This document shows positions 36,120 through 45,506 of a stretch of DNA of 64,000 nt, in pieces (within the stretch, counting starts at the first letter, position 1; every line of letters begins with the position of its first letter). The position numbers and the translations under genes were made by a program. Below the pieces are notes generated by a model. That model did not search any database, was not told the DNA's origin, and saw nothing but the letters and a program-made list of their open reading frames with translations. The stretch comes from Hymenobacter sp. DG25A (GTDB lineage: Bacteria; Bacteroidota; Bacteroidia; Cytophagales; Hymenobacteraceae), in the NCBI RefSeq assembly GCF_001280305.1, contig NZ_CP012623.1, positions 434,001-498,000 on the forward strand. The letters run 5' to 3'.

Positions 36120-36127
36120 TATATTTG
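36120..36127 (+). promoter_or_regulatory. Candidate -7 element of the PBP1A gene
   Basis: TATATTTG, an exact TAnnTTTG match 49 nt before the ATG; -33 element unclear. Confidence 0.45.
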
Positions 36128-36176
36128 CTTTCCCAACGTCAGGCATTGGTTCTGTCTTGGTCCCAACACGCGCTGC

Positions 36177-38549
36177 ATGTCCGCTTCCAATTCGTCTAAA
36201 TCCCCTGCTCAAACAGTTCCCCGGCGGCGCTGGCCCAATATTCTGACCCGTGCTATCTGGGGTGCGTTTGTGGTCGGGCTGGGGGTGTTTCTGCTGTATC
36301 CTATTCTGGTCAGTACCAACTTTCTGTTCCTTTTTGGCAAGTCGCCGAGCCTGGAGGAGTTGGAAAACCCCAAAGTGGAGCAAGCCTCGGAGCTGTATAC
36401 TTCTGATGGGGTAATGATAGGCCGGTACTTTCGCGAAAACCGCGTGCCCGTGCCCTACAGCAAAATGTCGCCCATGCTCGTGAAGGCCCTCATTGCCACC
36501 GAGGACGTGCGCTACTATAAGCACTCCGGCATTGATGCCCAGGCACTGCTGGGAACAGTATATGCCGTGGTGCAGGGAGATAAGCGTGGGGGCAGCACCA
36601 TTACGCAGCAGTTGGCCAAAAACCTGTACAAAACCCGCCGCGGCGAAACGCGCGGACTGCTGGGCTATATTCCGGTTGTAAGCACCGTCATCAGCAAAAC
36701 CAAGGAATGGCTGACGGCTGTGGAGCTGGAAAAGCGCTACACCAAGGAAGAAATTCTGCGGATGTACCTCAATACCGTGGACTACGGCTCCAGCTCCTTC
36801 GGCATTAAAGTAGCCGCCAAAACGTTCTTCAGCACCTCGCCCGATAGCCTCAAGCCCGAAGAAGCAGCCATGCTGATCGGGGCCGTAAATGCACCTACTA
36901 CCTACAATGCCCGCTTTCACCCCGAGGCCGCCCTGCGCCGCCGCAATCTGGTGCTGGAGCGCATGGGCCAGGCTGGCTACCTCTCCGCTGATAGTGTAAA
37001 AATGCTGCAGCAGCGGCCCATTTCGCTACGATACCAGGTAGAGCGGCACGTAGACGGGCCGGAAAATTATTTCCGCGGGGCTGTGAGTCAGTTTGTAAAT
37101 AAATGGTGCGAGAAGAACGGCTACGATATGTACCGCGACGGCCTAAAGATTTACACCACCATCGACTCCCGCATGCAGGCCCACGCCGAAGAGGCCCTGC
37201 AGAGCCGCATGAAGGCCCTGCAGCGCTCCTTCGATAACTTCTGGCGCAACCGGGGCTCCAACCCCTGGGTGGATGAGGATGGCAAGGAGATTCCCAACTT
37301 CATCGAAAACCAGATGAAGCGCACCGACCAGTACAAGCTACTGGCCGCCCGCTACAAAGGCCGCCCTGATCTGCTGGACTCCGCCCTGCACCACAAGCGC
37401 CCCATGAAGGTATTTACCTGGAAGGGCGACGGTGACACCACGCTGGTGCTTTCCCCGCTCGACTCGCTGGCGTACTACAAGCACTTCCTGCACGCGGGCA
37501 TGATGACCATGGACCCCTTCAGCGGGCACGTGAAGGCTTGGGTGGGCGGCATCAACTTCCGCTTCTTTAAGTACGACCACGTGAAGCAGGGCAAGCGCCA
37601 GGCCGGCTCCACTTTCAAGCCCTTCGTGTATCTCACCGCCATTGATAATGGCTACTCGCCCTGCGACCGTATCCGGGACCAGCACGTGACCATCAAGTAC
37701 GTGGAAAACGGCCAGGACATGGAGTGGAAGCCCGATAACGTAACGCGCGAGTACACCGGCATCAACATGACGTTACGTACCGCCATGGCCCGTTCCATTA
37801 ACTCCGTCACAGCTCAGCTAACAGAATTGGTGGGCTGGGAAAACGTGGTAAAATATGCCCATAAAGTGGGTATACAAAGCACGTTGCTGCCCGTGCCCAG
37901 CATAGGCCTGGGCTCGGCCGGTGATGTGAATGTGTATGAGATGGTGGGGGCTTACAGCACCTTCGTGAATACCGGCTTCCGCACCGAGCCCATGTACATT
38001 ACGCGCATCGAGGACCGCAACGGCAACGTCATCAAGCAGTTTGACCCCGTGCAGAAACGCGTGATTCCGGCCGAAACGGCCTGGCTGATGCTCTATATGC
38101 TGCGCGGCGGCATGGACGAGCCCGGTGGAACCTCGCAGGGGCTTTGGGATTATGAGCTCTGGAAAAAGAACAACCAGATAGGCGGCAAAACCGGTACCAC
38201 CTCCAACTATTCCGATGGCTGGTACATGGGCGTCACCAAAGACCTGGTAACCGGCGTGTGGGTGGGCGGCGAAGACCGCAGCATCCACTTCTTCCGCTCG
38301 CAACAGGGCGAAGGCGGCCGCATGGCCCTGCCCATCTTTGGCACCTACATGGAAAAGCTCTACCAGGACCGGAACCTGGACATCACCATGGGACCTTTCC
38401 CCAAGCCTACCGTCAAGATTTCCAAGAAGTACGTTTGCTATACCGAGGAGCCCCGCCCCAAACGCGCCGAGCCGGTGGACAGCATTGTGGTAGACAACCT
38501 GCTGGAGCAAATAAACAGCGGGGCAGTGGCCGTGCCGGATAGCTTATAG
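36177..38549 (+). CDS. Class A penicillin-binding protein (PBP1A)
   Basis: 790 aa bifunctional peptidoglycan synthase. A single N-terminal membrane anchor (~22-45) is followed by the GT51 glycosyltransferase (~80-270) with ATEDVRYYKHSGIDAQALLG and GGSTITQQLAKNLY. The transpeptidase (~440-710) shows the nucleophile motif STFK near residue 478, SIN near 540 and KTGTT near 671. It polymerises lipid II and cross-links stem peptides at the outer face of the cytoplasmic membrane. Start ATG 36177; terminator shared with the convergent epimerase gene. Confidence 0.96.
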   Translation: MSASNSSKSPAQTVPRRRWPNILTRAIWGAFVVGLGVFLLYPILVSTNFLFLFGKSPSLEELENPKVEQASELYTSDGVMIGRYFRENRVPVPYSKMSPMLVKALIATEDVRYYKHSGIDAQALLGTVYAVVQGDKRGGSTITQQLAKNLYKTRRGETRGLLGYIPVVSTVISKTKEWLTAVELEKRYTKEEILRMYLNTVDYGSSSFGIKVAAKTFFSTSPDSLKPEEAAMLIGAVNAPTTYNARFHPEAALRRRNLVLERMGQAGYLSADSVKMLQQRPISLRYQVERHVDGPENYFRGAVSQFVNKWCEKNGYDMYRDGLKIYTTIDSRMQAHAEEALQSRMKALQRSFDNFWRNRGSNPWVDEDGKEIPNFIENQMKRTDQYKLLAARYKGRPDLLDSALHHKRPMKVFTWKGDGDTTLVLSPLDSLAYYKHFLHAGMMTMDPFSGHVKAWVGGINFRFFKYDHVKQGKRQAGSTFKPFVYLTAIDNGYSPCDRIRDQHVTIKYVENGQDMEWKPDNVTREYTGINMTLRTAMARSINSVTAQLTELVGWENVVKYAHKVGIQSTLLPVPSIGLGSAGDVNVYEMVGAYSTFVNTGFRTEPMYITRIEDRNGNVIKQFDPVQKRVIPAETAWLMLYMLRGGMDEPGGTSQGLWDYELWKKNNQIGGKTGTTSNYSDGWYMGVTKDLVTGVWVGGEDRSIHFFRSQQGEGGRMALPIFGTYMEKLYQDRNLDITMGPFPKPTVKISKKYVCYTEEPRPKRAEPVDSIVVDNLLEQINSGAVAVPDSL

Positions 38550-38569
38550 GCAGCAGCTTCCGCAAAAGC

Positions 38570-38608
38570 AAAAAGCCCTGGACGTTGAGCTAACGTCCGG
38601 GGCTTTTT
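38570..38608. terminator. Bidirectional terminator between the PBP1A and epimerase genes
   Basis: AAAAAGCCCTGGACGTT / AACGTCCGGGGCTTTTT with a 5-nt loop between convergent genes. Confidence 0.85.
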
Positions 38609-38650
38609 AATTCTAGTTGGATGGGCGGCTAAAGATTTTCAGCCGGGAAT

Positions 38651-39589
38651 CTATTCATCCTCGCCGTAAAACGACTCCAGGGCTTCATGCAGATGCGGGT
38701 ACTCAAAAGTGAAGCCTTCGTGCAGGATTTTCTCCGCGCTAACCCGCTGCGAGGCCAGCACAATTTCACTCATTTCGCCCATCATCAGCTTCAGGCCAAA
38801 CTCGGGCACTTTGGGCAGCACCAGCGGCCGGTGCATGACGTCGGCCAGCATCTGGGTGAATTCCTTGTTGCGCACCGGGTTAGGCGCTACGGCATTGTAG
38901 GTGCCCTCCCAATGGCCTTCCTCCATCATCTGAATAATCAGGCGGCAAAGGTCATCTAGGTGAATCCAGGACATAAACTGCTGGCCCGAGCCCAGCGGCG
39001 CGCCGGCCATGAGCTTCACGGGCCGGGCCATAGACGGCAGGGCACCGCCCTGGTCGCTTAGCACAATGCCAATGCGCGAAATAACGGTCCGCACGCCCAG
39101 CGTAGCCGCCTGCTCGGCGGCCAGTTCCCACTGGTGGGCCACATCAGCCAGAAAGTCTTTGGAAGAGGCCGGGGGCGTTTCTTCGTTTACAATTTTGTCG
39201 CCGGCATCACCATAGATACCAATAGCAGAGGCGGAGATAAATGCCCGCACATGGTTGGGCCGCTCGCGCAGCTCCCGTACCAGCAGGTTGGTGCCGCCCA
39301 GGCGGCTTTCCATAATATCGCGCTTGCGCTCATCCGTCCACTTTCCATCCGAAACGCTGGAGCCGGCCAGATTAATGATATAGTCGGCGTAGGGAACGGC
39401 GGCTTCGTCGATGGTTTTGGCGCGCAAATCCCAGCGGAAGCGCCGGTAGTGCGAGGCGCCGCTCTGGCGACTCACATGGGCCACGTCATAGCCCGCGTCA
39501 ATCAGCATTTCGCTTAGGCGCGTGCCAATCAGACCAGTGCCGCCCGCAATGAGAACTTTGCGGGCCGATTCATTTGTGCTATTAGGCAT
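38651..39589 (-). CDS. TIGR01777-family NAD(P)-binding epimerase-like protein (YfcH type)
   Basis: 312 aa from the ATG at 39589. Extended SDR fold: KVLIAGGTGLIGTRLSEMLIDAGYDVAHVSR (Gly-x2-Gly-x2-Gly), IINLAGSSVSDGKWTDERKRDIMESRL, SASAIGIYGD, then the C-terminal DUF1731-like end (MHRPLVLPKVPEFGLKLMMGEMSEIVLASQRV). No defined substrate; the name reflects homology only. It is followed by a convergent terminator. A folE gene precedes it on the same strand. Confidence 0.9.
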   Translation of the reverse strand: MPNSTNESARKVLIAGGTGLIGTRLSEMLIDAGYDVAHVSRQSGASHYRRFRWDLRAKTIDEAAVPYADYIINLAGSSVSDGKWTDERKRDIMESRLGGTNLLVRELRERPNHVRAFISASAIGIYGDAGDKIVNEETPPASSKDFLADVAHQWELAAEQAATLGVRTVISRIGIVLSDQGGALPSMARPVKLMAGAPLGSGQQFMSWIHLDDLCRLIIQMMEEGHWEGTYNAVAPNPVRNKEFTQMLADVMHRPLVLPKVPEFGLKLMMGEMSEIVLASQRVSAEKILHEGFTFEYPHLHEALESFYGEDE

Positions 39590-39654
39590 GGGCCGGAAGC
39601 TGGGTAGGAAATTGGGCGCGCAAGCTACAACCAAAAACCTACTTGGCGTATTTC

Positions 39655-40311
39655 TTATTTACCGATGAGACGCAGAAACTCAGTCCGATAGTGTTCCTGC
39701 TGCAAGAAAATGCCGGAGTATTCGGCCGTAATGGTGCTGCTGCTGGTATCGTTCACCCCCCGGCTCATCACGCACAAGTGGTCGGCTTCAATCAGCACCG
39801 CCACATCATTGGTATGCAGGGCGTGCTTTAGCTCCTCGGCAATCTGGCGCGTGAGGCGCTCCTGCACCTGGGGGCGGCGCGCATAGTACTGCACTACGCG
39901 GTTCAGCTTAGACAGACCCACCACCTTCTCTCCCGGCATGTACGCCACGTGTGCCTTCCCAATGATGGGCACAAAGTGGTGCTCACAGCAGGAAAACAGC
40001 GTAATGTCGCGCTCTACCAGCATTTGGTGGTAGTGGTAGCGGTTTTCAAACAGCCGCACCTCCGGCTGGTGCTCCGGGTTAAGCCCCCGGAACCACTCCT
40101 GCACATACATTTTAGCTACCCGCCGCGGCGTACCGCTCAGGCTGTCGTCGGTCAGATCAAGCCCCAGAAGGGTCATGATTTCCCGAAAATGGGGTTCAAT
40201 GGCGGCAATTTTCTCCTGATCGGACAGCGCGAAGGCATCAGGCCGCAGCGGAGTCCGCAGGTCTAAAGGCAGGTGGGCGTCGGCCTCATGGCCGGGCACG
40301 GAGTTATCCAT
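39655..40311 (-). CDS. folE: GTP cyclohydrolase I
   Basis: 218 aa from the ATG at 40311. It converts GTP to 7,8-dihydroneopterin triphosphate, the first step of folate, biopterin and queuosine-type pathways. Zinc ligands are visible as Cys in LFSCCEHHFVP, His in the same motif and Cys in ADHLCVMSRGV. Family signature GKAHVAYMPGEKVVGLSKLNR. The start codon overlaps the last 8 nt of the upstream PTPS/QueD gene, so translation is coupled and both act on consecutive pterin steps. Confidence 0.97.
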   Translation of the reverse strand: MDNSVPGHEADAHLPLDLRTPLRPDAFALSDQEKIAAIEPHFREIMTLLGLDLTDDSLSGTPRRVAKMYVQEWFRGLNPEHQPEVRLFENRYHYHQMLVERDITLFSCCEHHFVPIIGKAHVAYMPGEKVVGLSKLNRVVQYYARRPQVQERLTRQIAEELKHALHTNDVAVLIEADHLCVMSRGVNDTSSSTITAEYSGIFLQQEHYRTEFLRLIGK

Positions 40312-40711
40312 GGTATTCAACAAAGTTGCGCTCGGTCTCGAACAGGGTGACCGATAAGCCCAGGGGGGCTGCCAGGTGCGGACGTAGGCGTTGCCAGATG
40401 ACCACGGCCATATTTTCGGCCGTTGGAATCAGGCTGCGGAAATCAGCAATATCCAGGTTCAAATTTCGGTGGTCAAAGGTATCCAGAATCTCGCTTTTAA
40501 TCAGGGAGCTCAGGCGCTTCATGTCATACACGTAGCCCGTGTCCGGATCTATCTCACCGGTTACGCGCACCACCAGTTCGTAATTGTGCCCGTGGTAATT
40601 CACATTGGCACAAGGGCCAAATACCTCCGCATTGCGCTCATCCGTCCAGGCCGGATTGTACAATCGGTGGGCTGCATTAAAGTGCTCTTTTCGGCAAACG
40701 GTAACTTTCAT
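40304..40711 (-). CDS. 6-pyruvoyl-tetrahydropterin synthase / QueD family
   Basis: 135 aa. Zinc-binding His in HFNAAHRL and the GPCANVNYHGHNYEL motif (Cys34 with His40 and His42), then the substrate segment FDHRNLNLDI and PTAENMAVVIW. Two activities share this fold: QueD (6-carboxy-tetrahydropterin, queuosine route) and PTPS (biopterin route). The fusion-like arrangement with folE leaves both open; no other queuosine or biopterin genes are in the window. ATG at 40711. Overlaps folE by 8 nt. Confidence 0.92.
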   Translation of the reverse strand: MKVTVCRKEHFNAAHRLYNPAWTDERNAEVFGPCANVNYHGHNYELVVRVTGEIDPDTGYVYDMKRLSSLIKSEILDTFDHRNLNLDIADFRSLIPTAENMAVVIWQRLRPHLAAPLGLSVTLFETERNFVEYHG

Positions 40712-40970
40712 AGTCGCCTTTTAACTCCTAGAGGTTGCTAATGTTTGGACAAGAGAGAAGAATTTATGGCGTTAAACGCTAGGATTCTTTGATTAATGTA
40801 ATGTATAAAAGATATGATTGTGTTTATATAATAAAATCAACAAAATGTAAAAAAAAGAGAAGGGTGGCAGAAGGAAATGCCTAACCTATGGTTAAATTTG
40901 ATGAGTCGGTTTGCCTCCACTGGCTCCACCCTAACCTATTGCATTTAACTACTTTTCAACACTCTCATCT

Positions 40971-41678
40971 ATGAAACCAGGCATACTCTTAACCCTGCTG
41001 TTGATGTTTGTACTGACGGTGACTGGCTATGCTCAGAAGTCGCCGGTGGACGAAACGGAAATGGCTATCAAAGGCATCCCGCGTAAAGGCCAGCGGGTAA
41101 CCATTCAGCTCGACAGCAAGCGGGTTGAGGATTCATGGCAAAAATGGATTACCGAGAAAATCGGTAAGGTAAAAGCTGATAAAGGCGTTTACACGATGGA
41201 TGGTGTAGTAGTGGAGTCGATTTCCAAGACGCCAATCCGCATTATCAGCAAAGTGGACGCTACGCCAACCGGTACTACCGTTTGGTGGTCTATTGACTTG
41301 GGCAACGCTTACCTGAGCAAAGAGGCTACCCCCGTACAGTGGAAGTCGAGCGAGCAGTACCTGAAGGATTTCGCCCGCATGCTGTACCGCGAAGATCTGG
41401 CCCTGCAGGTAGCTGAAGCCGAAAAGGCACTGGTAGCTTCGCAGAACAACCACAACACGGTTATTGCCAAGTCCGACGCCATCCGTAAGGACATCGAGAA
41501 GAACAAGGTGAAGAAACTGGAAATTCAGCAGCAGCTGGTGCAGAACGCTGCCGAACTGCAGCAGTACAACAACCAGATTGACATGAACCTGAAAGAGCAG
41601 GAAGCGGCCCGCGCCGATATTGTTAACATGCGTGTGGCTCTGGAAGCCGTGAAAGAGCGCATGAACAAAATCGAGTAG
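40971..41678 (+). CDS. Exported coiled-coil protein of unknown function
   Basis: 235 aa. Signal peptide MKPGILLTLLLMFVLTVTGYAQ, a compact beta-rich region (~25-125; VTIQLDSKRVEDSWQKWI, TPTGTTVWWSIDLGN), then a long helical coiled coil (~130-235; IEKNKVKKLEIQQQLVQNAAEL). No family recognised. The layout of a small folded head and coiled-coil tail suggests a periplasmic structural or oligomeric role. The 259-nt upstream gap is AT-rich and contains TAAATTTG at 40893-40900, a possible -7 element without a clear -33. Confidence 0.75.
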   Translation: MKPGILLTLLLMFVLTVTGYAQKSPVDETEMAIKGIPRKGQRVTIQLDSKRVEDSWQKWITEKIGKVKADKGVYTMDGVVVESISKTPIRIISKVDATPTGTTVWWSIDLGNAYLSKEATPVQWKSSEQYLKDFARMLYREDLALQVAEAEKALVASQNNHNTVIAKSDAIRKDIEKNKVKKLEIQQQLVQNAAELQQYNNQIDMNLKEQEAARADIVNMRVALEAVKERMNKIE

Positions 41679-41707
41679 TCGTTTCGCAACGCCTTTCTCT
41701 TATATAA

Positions 41708-41737
41708 AAAGCCCCGTCAGCTATCTGCCGGGGCTTT
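41708..41737. terminator. Bidirectional terminator
   Basis: AAAGCCCCGTCAG / CTGCCGGGGCTTT with one mismatch and a 4-nt loop, between the coiled-coil gene and the convergent pyrophosphatase-like gene. Confidence 0.8.
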
Positions 41738-41764
41738 CTATTTGTGCTTGATACTGATTGTGAT

Positions 41765-42376
41765 TTACATAGCGCCTTTCACAGCCTGCTCTGCCGCCCG
41801 TTCATCTTTCCAGCTTACTATTCGGATTTCGCCGGCCCGGCCCTGGTGCTGAAACCACTGGCGCACCATTTCCCGCACGCTAGGATAGTTCGTCGTTAGG
41901 TCTTGCCAGGACTCCACTTTGGGCAAAATCTGCTGACTGGGGCGGGCAGGAGTGGCTATGACAATATTCTTCATCGTGCCATTGTCATCAATAGTAAGCA
42001 GCGCCAAGGGTAACACCTCCAGTACAGTGCCCTGCGGCTGGGTTTCTGCCAGCACTAAGGCCTGCATGGGCAATTCTGACCCCGCCGGCCGGGTGCCGGG
42101 AATAAAGCCCTGGTTGCCCGGGCAGGGAAGGAACTCTACTACTTGCTCCAAGCCTGCGCGGTGCACCGCCCGAAACTGCTGCGTAGCCGGATCAAAGTAC
42201 TGCAGATGGTTGGTGCCGGCTGGTACCTCTACTACAACCTGTAACAGCTTGCGCTCCGCAGAGAAAGTAGGCAGCTGGGCATAGTCCGTGCCGCAGCTGC
42301 TGGCAGAGCCCAGGAGCCCTGCCAGCAACAGTACGGAAAGCAGGCGTTTGCCCGCCCTATTTGGCCAATTGCTCAT
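41765..42376 (-). CDS. Inorganic-pyrophosphatase-like lipoprotein lacking catalytic aspartates
   Basis: 203 aa. Signal peptide ends in the lipobox SASSC, so it is exported and lipid-anchored. The rest follows family I pyrophosphatase in order: VVVEVPAGTNHLQYFDP, CPGNQGFIPGT, ALVL, VLEVLPLALLTIDDNG, VIATP, and a C-terminal FQHQG...VSWKDERAAEQAV. The key residues are changed: the usual D-G-D-P-L-D motif reads S-E-L-P-M-Q, the Tyr of the PGNYGF motif is Gln and D102 is lost. It is inferred to be a pseudoenzyme. The start overlaps the end of the M1 peptidase gene by 20 nt. Confidence 0.8.
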   Translation of the reverse strand: MSNWPNRAGKRLLSVLLLAGLLGSASSCGTDYAQLPTFSAERKLLQVVVEVPAGTNHLQYFDPATQQFRAVHRAGLEQVVEFLPCPGNQGFIPGTRPAGSELPMQALVLAETQPQGTVLEVLPLALLTIDDNGTMKNIVIATPARPSQQILPKVESWQDLTTNYPSVREMVRQWFQHQGRAGEIRIVSWKDERAAEQAVKGAM

Positions 42377-45368
42377 CCAGAATCCGGAAGGGGTTCAGGC
42401 TTTCCAGATGGAAGACAAACCGAATGTTATCGGTGAAGTCTTTACGGCTGCCGGGCAAACCATTTTCAAACTGTGAGCCCGCCACCGGCAGGTAGAACTG
42501 AAGCCGGTTTCCGAAGAAAGGTACTACTAGGCCGGCATCGTAAAATAACCGCTGGGCCTGACGGCCTTCCGCCACTGTAACTTTGTTCTGCATGGCGCCC
42601 AGGTCTACAAAAGCCTTGAGTGGGGTAACCGGCAAATCGGCCAGGACATTCAGCGAAGCCAGCCATTTGGTGCTGGTAGCCGGCATGTAGGCCTTAAAAG
42701 CACCGTCGCGGTCATCCGTCTGGTGGCGTTGGGCAGCCAGGGCCGGGGAAATCTGCTGGCGGTCCAGGAAAGCCGTCTGGTAGCGGTAGTCGGGGCTGCC
42801 GCTCAGGCCCAGCACGTAGGGCTGCGGCACGTCGCGGTCGGCCAGCAGGGAGTCGCTGGCCTGCGCCGAAATATTGGTCAGGAAGCGCCCGCCGAACAGT
42901 CGTATTTGAATGCTCTTCTTAGGAGCATAAAATTGCTCTACGGTAGCACTGGCGCGCAGCAGGTTCGCATTCCGCTCGTCTAACTCACGGTCACGCGTGA
43001 GCTTGTTGTACTCCACATCCGCATTCCACTTCAGGCGGGCATTGCCGCCTTTCACGCCGTACTCTATGGTCTGAATGCTGCTGGTATGCTTTTCATCCTG
43101 CAGATAAATAGAGGCCGAAGCGAATTTAACGCGGTGCTGGGGTGCATCGAAGTTGGTGGCGGGCAGCAGAAAGGTAATGCTGGGCTCTATTTTGCGGTAG
43201 CGCTCAAAGCGCTGCACCAGCACTCCGGTCACAATCTGGCGGGCGTAGCGGTCGGGCAGCACGTTCACATTCAGCATGCCGATGCCGTTCAGTTCTTTCT
43301 GATTGAAGCTGTACATGGGCATGGCCACATAGCTCAGGCGCTGCAGCACGGCCGGGCTGCTGTAGAAGGCCGCACCCACCATCAGCTTATCCGAGGTGTT
43401 GGCTCCCAGCACGGGCGTAAAGTTGATGGCGGCCCGGTCCCAGCGCTGCAAGCCCAGCAGCGGCTGCAGACGAATGGGCTCTACCCGCCGGAAACTGCCC
43501 TGTGTTTTCATCCGGTCGTCGCGGCGGTTGAGTTCTGGCGTCAGGTAAGTAGGGTCGATGACCACGGCCGCTACGTTTTCGCGGCGGAAGTTCAGTTGGG
43601 TTTCATCATCCTCATCGGTTACGCCCAGTACCGGCGTCCACTGGGTTTCCAGTACGCGGCCCTGCGCATCCAGGGAGGCAACCGGCACGGCAAATGGCGC
43701 GGGCGAGTCATTGCGCACCAGCACTTTCACGGTGTCAGTGGCCTGCACGTCGCTCACGGACGCATTGTAGGTGCGAGTATTATTCAGCATATCCTGAAAA
43801 AACCAGCTCAGCTTCTGGCCCGCGGTTTCTTCAAACACGGCCTGCATATCCTCGGGGTAGGGGTGGCGGAACTGCCACCGCTGGTAGTACGCCTGCATGG
43901 CCGCATCAAATTTATCCTGCCCCAGATAGGAGGCCAGATACTTCAGCTGCGCGGGCGCGGCCATATACAGCGCTACGCCATAGTTAATGTTGGTTAGCGT
44001 GGCCGAAGGCTGGCTGGGGGCCTGGTACAGCCCACGGCTGACCATGGCCTGATAAGGAAGGTAGGAGCCGGCCTGAATGGTTTGCTGGTCAACGCCCACA
44101 GAGGAGGCCGCTTTCCTCAGGAACGGGCTGCGCATGATTTTCGCATAGATGCCGCCGGCAGTGTCCAGGGCCAGTACGCGGTGATGAAAGTAAGTATTCA
44201 CGCTTTCATCCATCCATGGGTGTTCCCGCTCATTGCTGGCCAGGATGCCGTAAAACCAGTTATGGCCTACCTCGTGCACCACGGCATCAGCAGAAACCTG
44301 CGTTACCGTAATCATGGGGTATTCCATACCGGCGCCTGCACTCAGGGCGCCGTCTACGGCCGTAGCCGACGCGTATGGATATTCGCCTACCCATTTAGAG
44401 TAGTTCAGGAGGGCCTTGTCTACGTTTTCCAGCGCCTTAATCCAGCGCATACCGTCTTTGTTCAGGAACATGACCCAGGAGGTTACCTGGCGGCCTGAAG
44501 GCAGCGTGACGCCGCTCTTCAGCACGTTAAAGCGCTTGTCGGCAAACCAGGCAAAGTCGTGAACCTTGTCCTGCACGTAGCGCAGGGTTTTGGTTTCGGG
44601 GCTGGAAGCCGGGAAAGACTCATCCTTACCGAAATCCTTGTCGGTTTTTTTCAGGGCCGTGGCCGCCGCCAACTGGTCCAGCCGGGCCTGCTCATCGGCA
44701 TTCTGCAGTACGCCGGTAGCGCCCACCACGTAGTTGGCGGGCAGGGTAATGCGAACATCAAACGAGCCGAAGTCGGAGTAAAACTCGCCGTTTTGCAGGT
44801 AGGGCATCTGGTGCCAGCCTTTGCGGTCGTACACGGCAGGCTTGGGGTACCATTGCGTTACCTGGTAAGACTGGCCCAGGTGACTCATGCGGGAGAAGGA
44901 CTCCGGCAGCTTCACGCGGAAGGGCGTGGTAATGGTGATAGTGGCGCCCGGCGCCAGCGGCTGCGGCAGCACCAGCCGGGCTACATCGGGGTTGTTGGGG
45001 TCAACCTCCAGGCTGGTGGGCTGCCCGTTTACTTTGAAATCGAGCTGATCAATAAAGCCGCGCTGCTCGGGCTTGGCAAATTCAAACTTCAGGTCGCCGT
45101 TGCGGCGCAGCTGCTTGGCCAGGGCGGTGGTATTGTCGCGGTAGGCATTTGGCCAGAGGTGAAACCAGATAAAGGTGAGCTGGTCGGGGGAGTTGTTGGT
45201 ATACTGCAGCTCTTCTTTGCCCGTGAGCATGTGCTGCTGGTCATCCAGTACTACATCAATAGAATACTTTGCCTCCTGCTGCCAATAGGCGGCCGGAGTA
45301 CTGGTGGACTGAGCGTAGCTGAACAAGGGGGAAAGGGCCAGCACGCAGCCACTTAGAAATTTTCTCAT
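42357..45368 (-). CDS. M1-family zinc metallopeptidase with long C-terminal beta-rich domain
   Basis: 1003 aa. Signal peptide MRKFLSGCVLALSPLFSYAQ. M1 fold: N-terminal beta domain (~30-220), GAGMEYPMI (the GAMEN equivalent), and the gluzincin motif HEVGHNWFYG (H near residue 364) with the third ligand Glu in WMDESVNTYF. After ~590 the sequence becomes strand-rich and amphipathic (LMVGAAFYSSPAVLQRLSYVAMP, ARQIVTGVLVQRFERYRK) and ends at about residue 1003, which looks like an added beta barrel or beta-sandwich. It trims N-terminal residues in the envelope or outside. The next gene starts inside its last 20 nt. Confidence 0.93.
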   Translation of the reverse strand: MRKFLSGCVLALSPLFSYAQSTSTPAAYWQQEAKYSIDVVLDDQQHMLTGKEELQYTNNSPDQLTFIWFHLWPNAYRDNTTALAKQLRRNGDLKFEFAKPEQRGFIDQLDFKVNGQPTSLEVDPNNPDVARLVLPQPLAPGATITITTPFRVKLPESFSRMSHLGQSYQVTQWYPKPAVYDRKGWHQMPYLQNGEFYSDFGSFDVRITLPANYVVGATGVLQNADEQARLDQLAAATALKKTDKDFGKDESFPASSPETKTLRYVQDKVHDFAWFADKRFNVLKSGVTLPSGRQVTSWVMFLNKDGMRWIKALENVDKALLNYSKWVGEYPYASATAVDGALSAGAGMEYPMITVTQVSADAVVHEVGHNWFYGILASNEREHPWMDESVNTYFHHRVLALDTAGGIYAKIMRSPFLRKAASSVGVDQQTIQAGSYLPYQAMVSRGLYQAPSQPSATLTNINYGVALYMAAPAQLKYLASYLGQDKFDAAMQAYYQRWQFRHPYPEDMQAVFEETAGQKLSWFFQDMLNNTRTYNASVSDVQATDTVKVLVRNDSPAPFAVPVASLDAQGRVLETQWTPVLGVTDEDDETQLNFRRENVAAVVIDPTYLTPELNRRDDRMKTQGSFRRVEPIRLQPLLGLQRWDRAAINFTPVLGANTSDKLMVGAAFYSSPAVLQRLSYVAMPMYSFNQKELNGIGMLNVNVLPDRYARQIVTGVLVQRFERYRKIEPSITFLLPATNFDAPQHRVKFASASIYLQDEKHTSSIQTIEYGVKGGNARLKWNADVEYNKLTRDRELDERNANLLRASATVEQFYAPKKSIQIRLFGGRFLTNISAQASDSLLADRDVPQPYVLGLSGSPDYRYQTAFLDRQQISPALAAQRHQTDDRDGAFKAYMPATSTKWLASLNVLADLPVTPLKAFVDLGAMQNKVTVAEGRQAQRLFYDAGLVVPFFGNRLQFYLPVAGSQFENGLPGSRKDFTDNIRFVFHLESLNPFRILDEQLAK

Positions 45369-45506
45369 ATTAAAGGGGATAGGGAGAATACCGGTGCGAA
45401 AATACGCTTACTGAATTGAATTCTGCCGCACAACCTTCGCCAAGGTCCGCGCGTTTTCCTGAAGTCTGATCTTTCACGACCGCCCGGCGGTGCAACGTTC
45501 CTTTCT

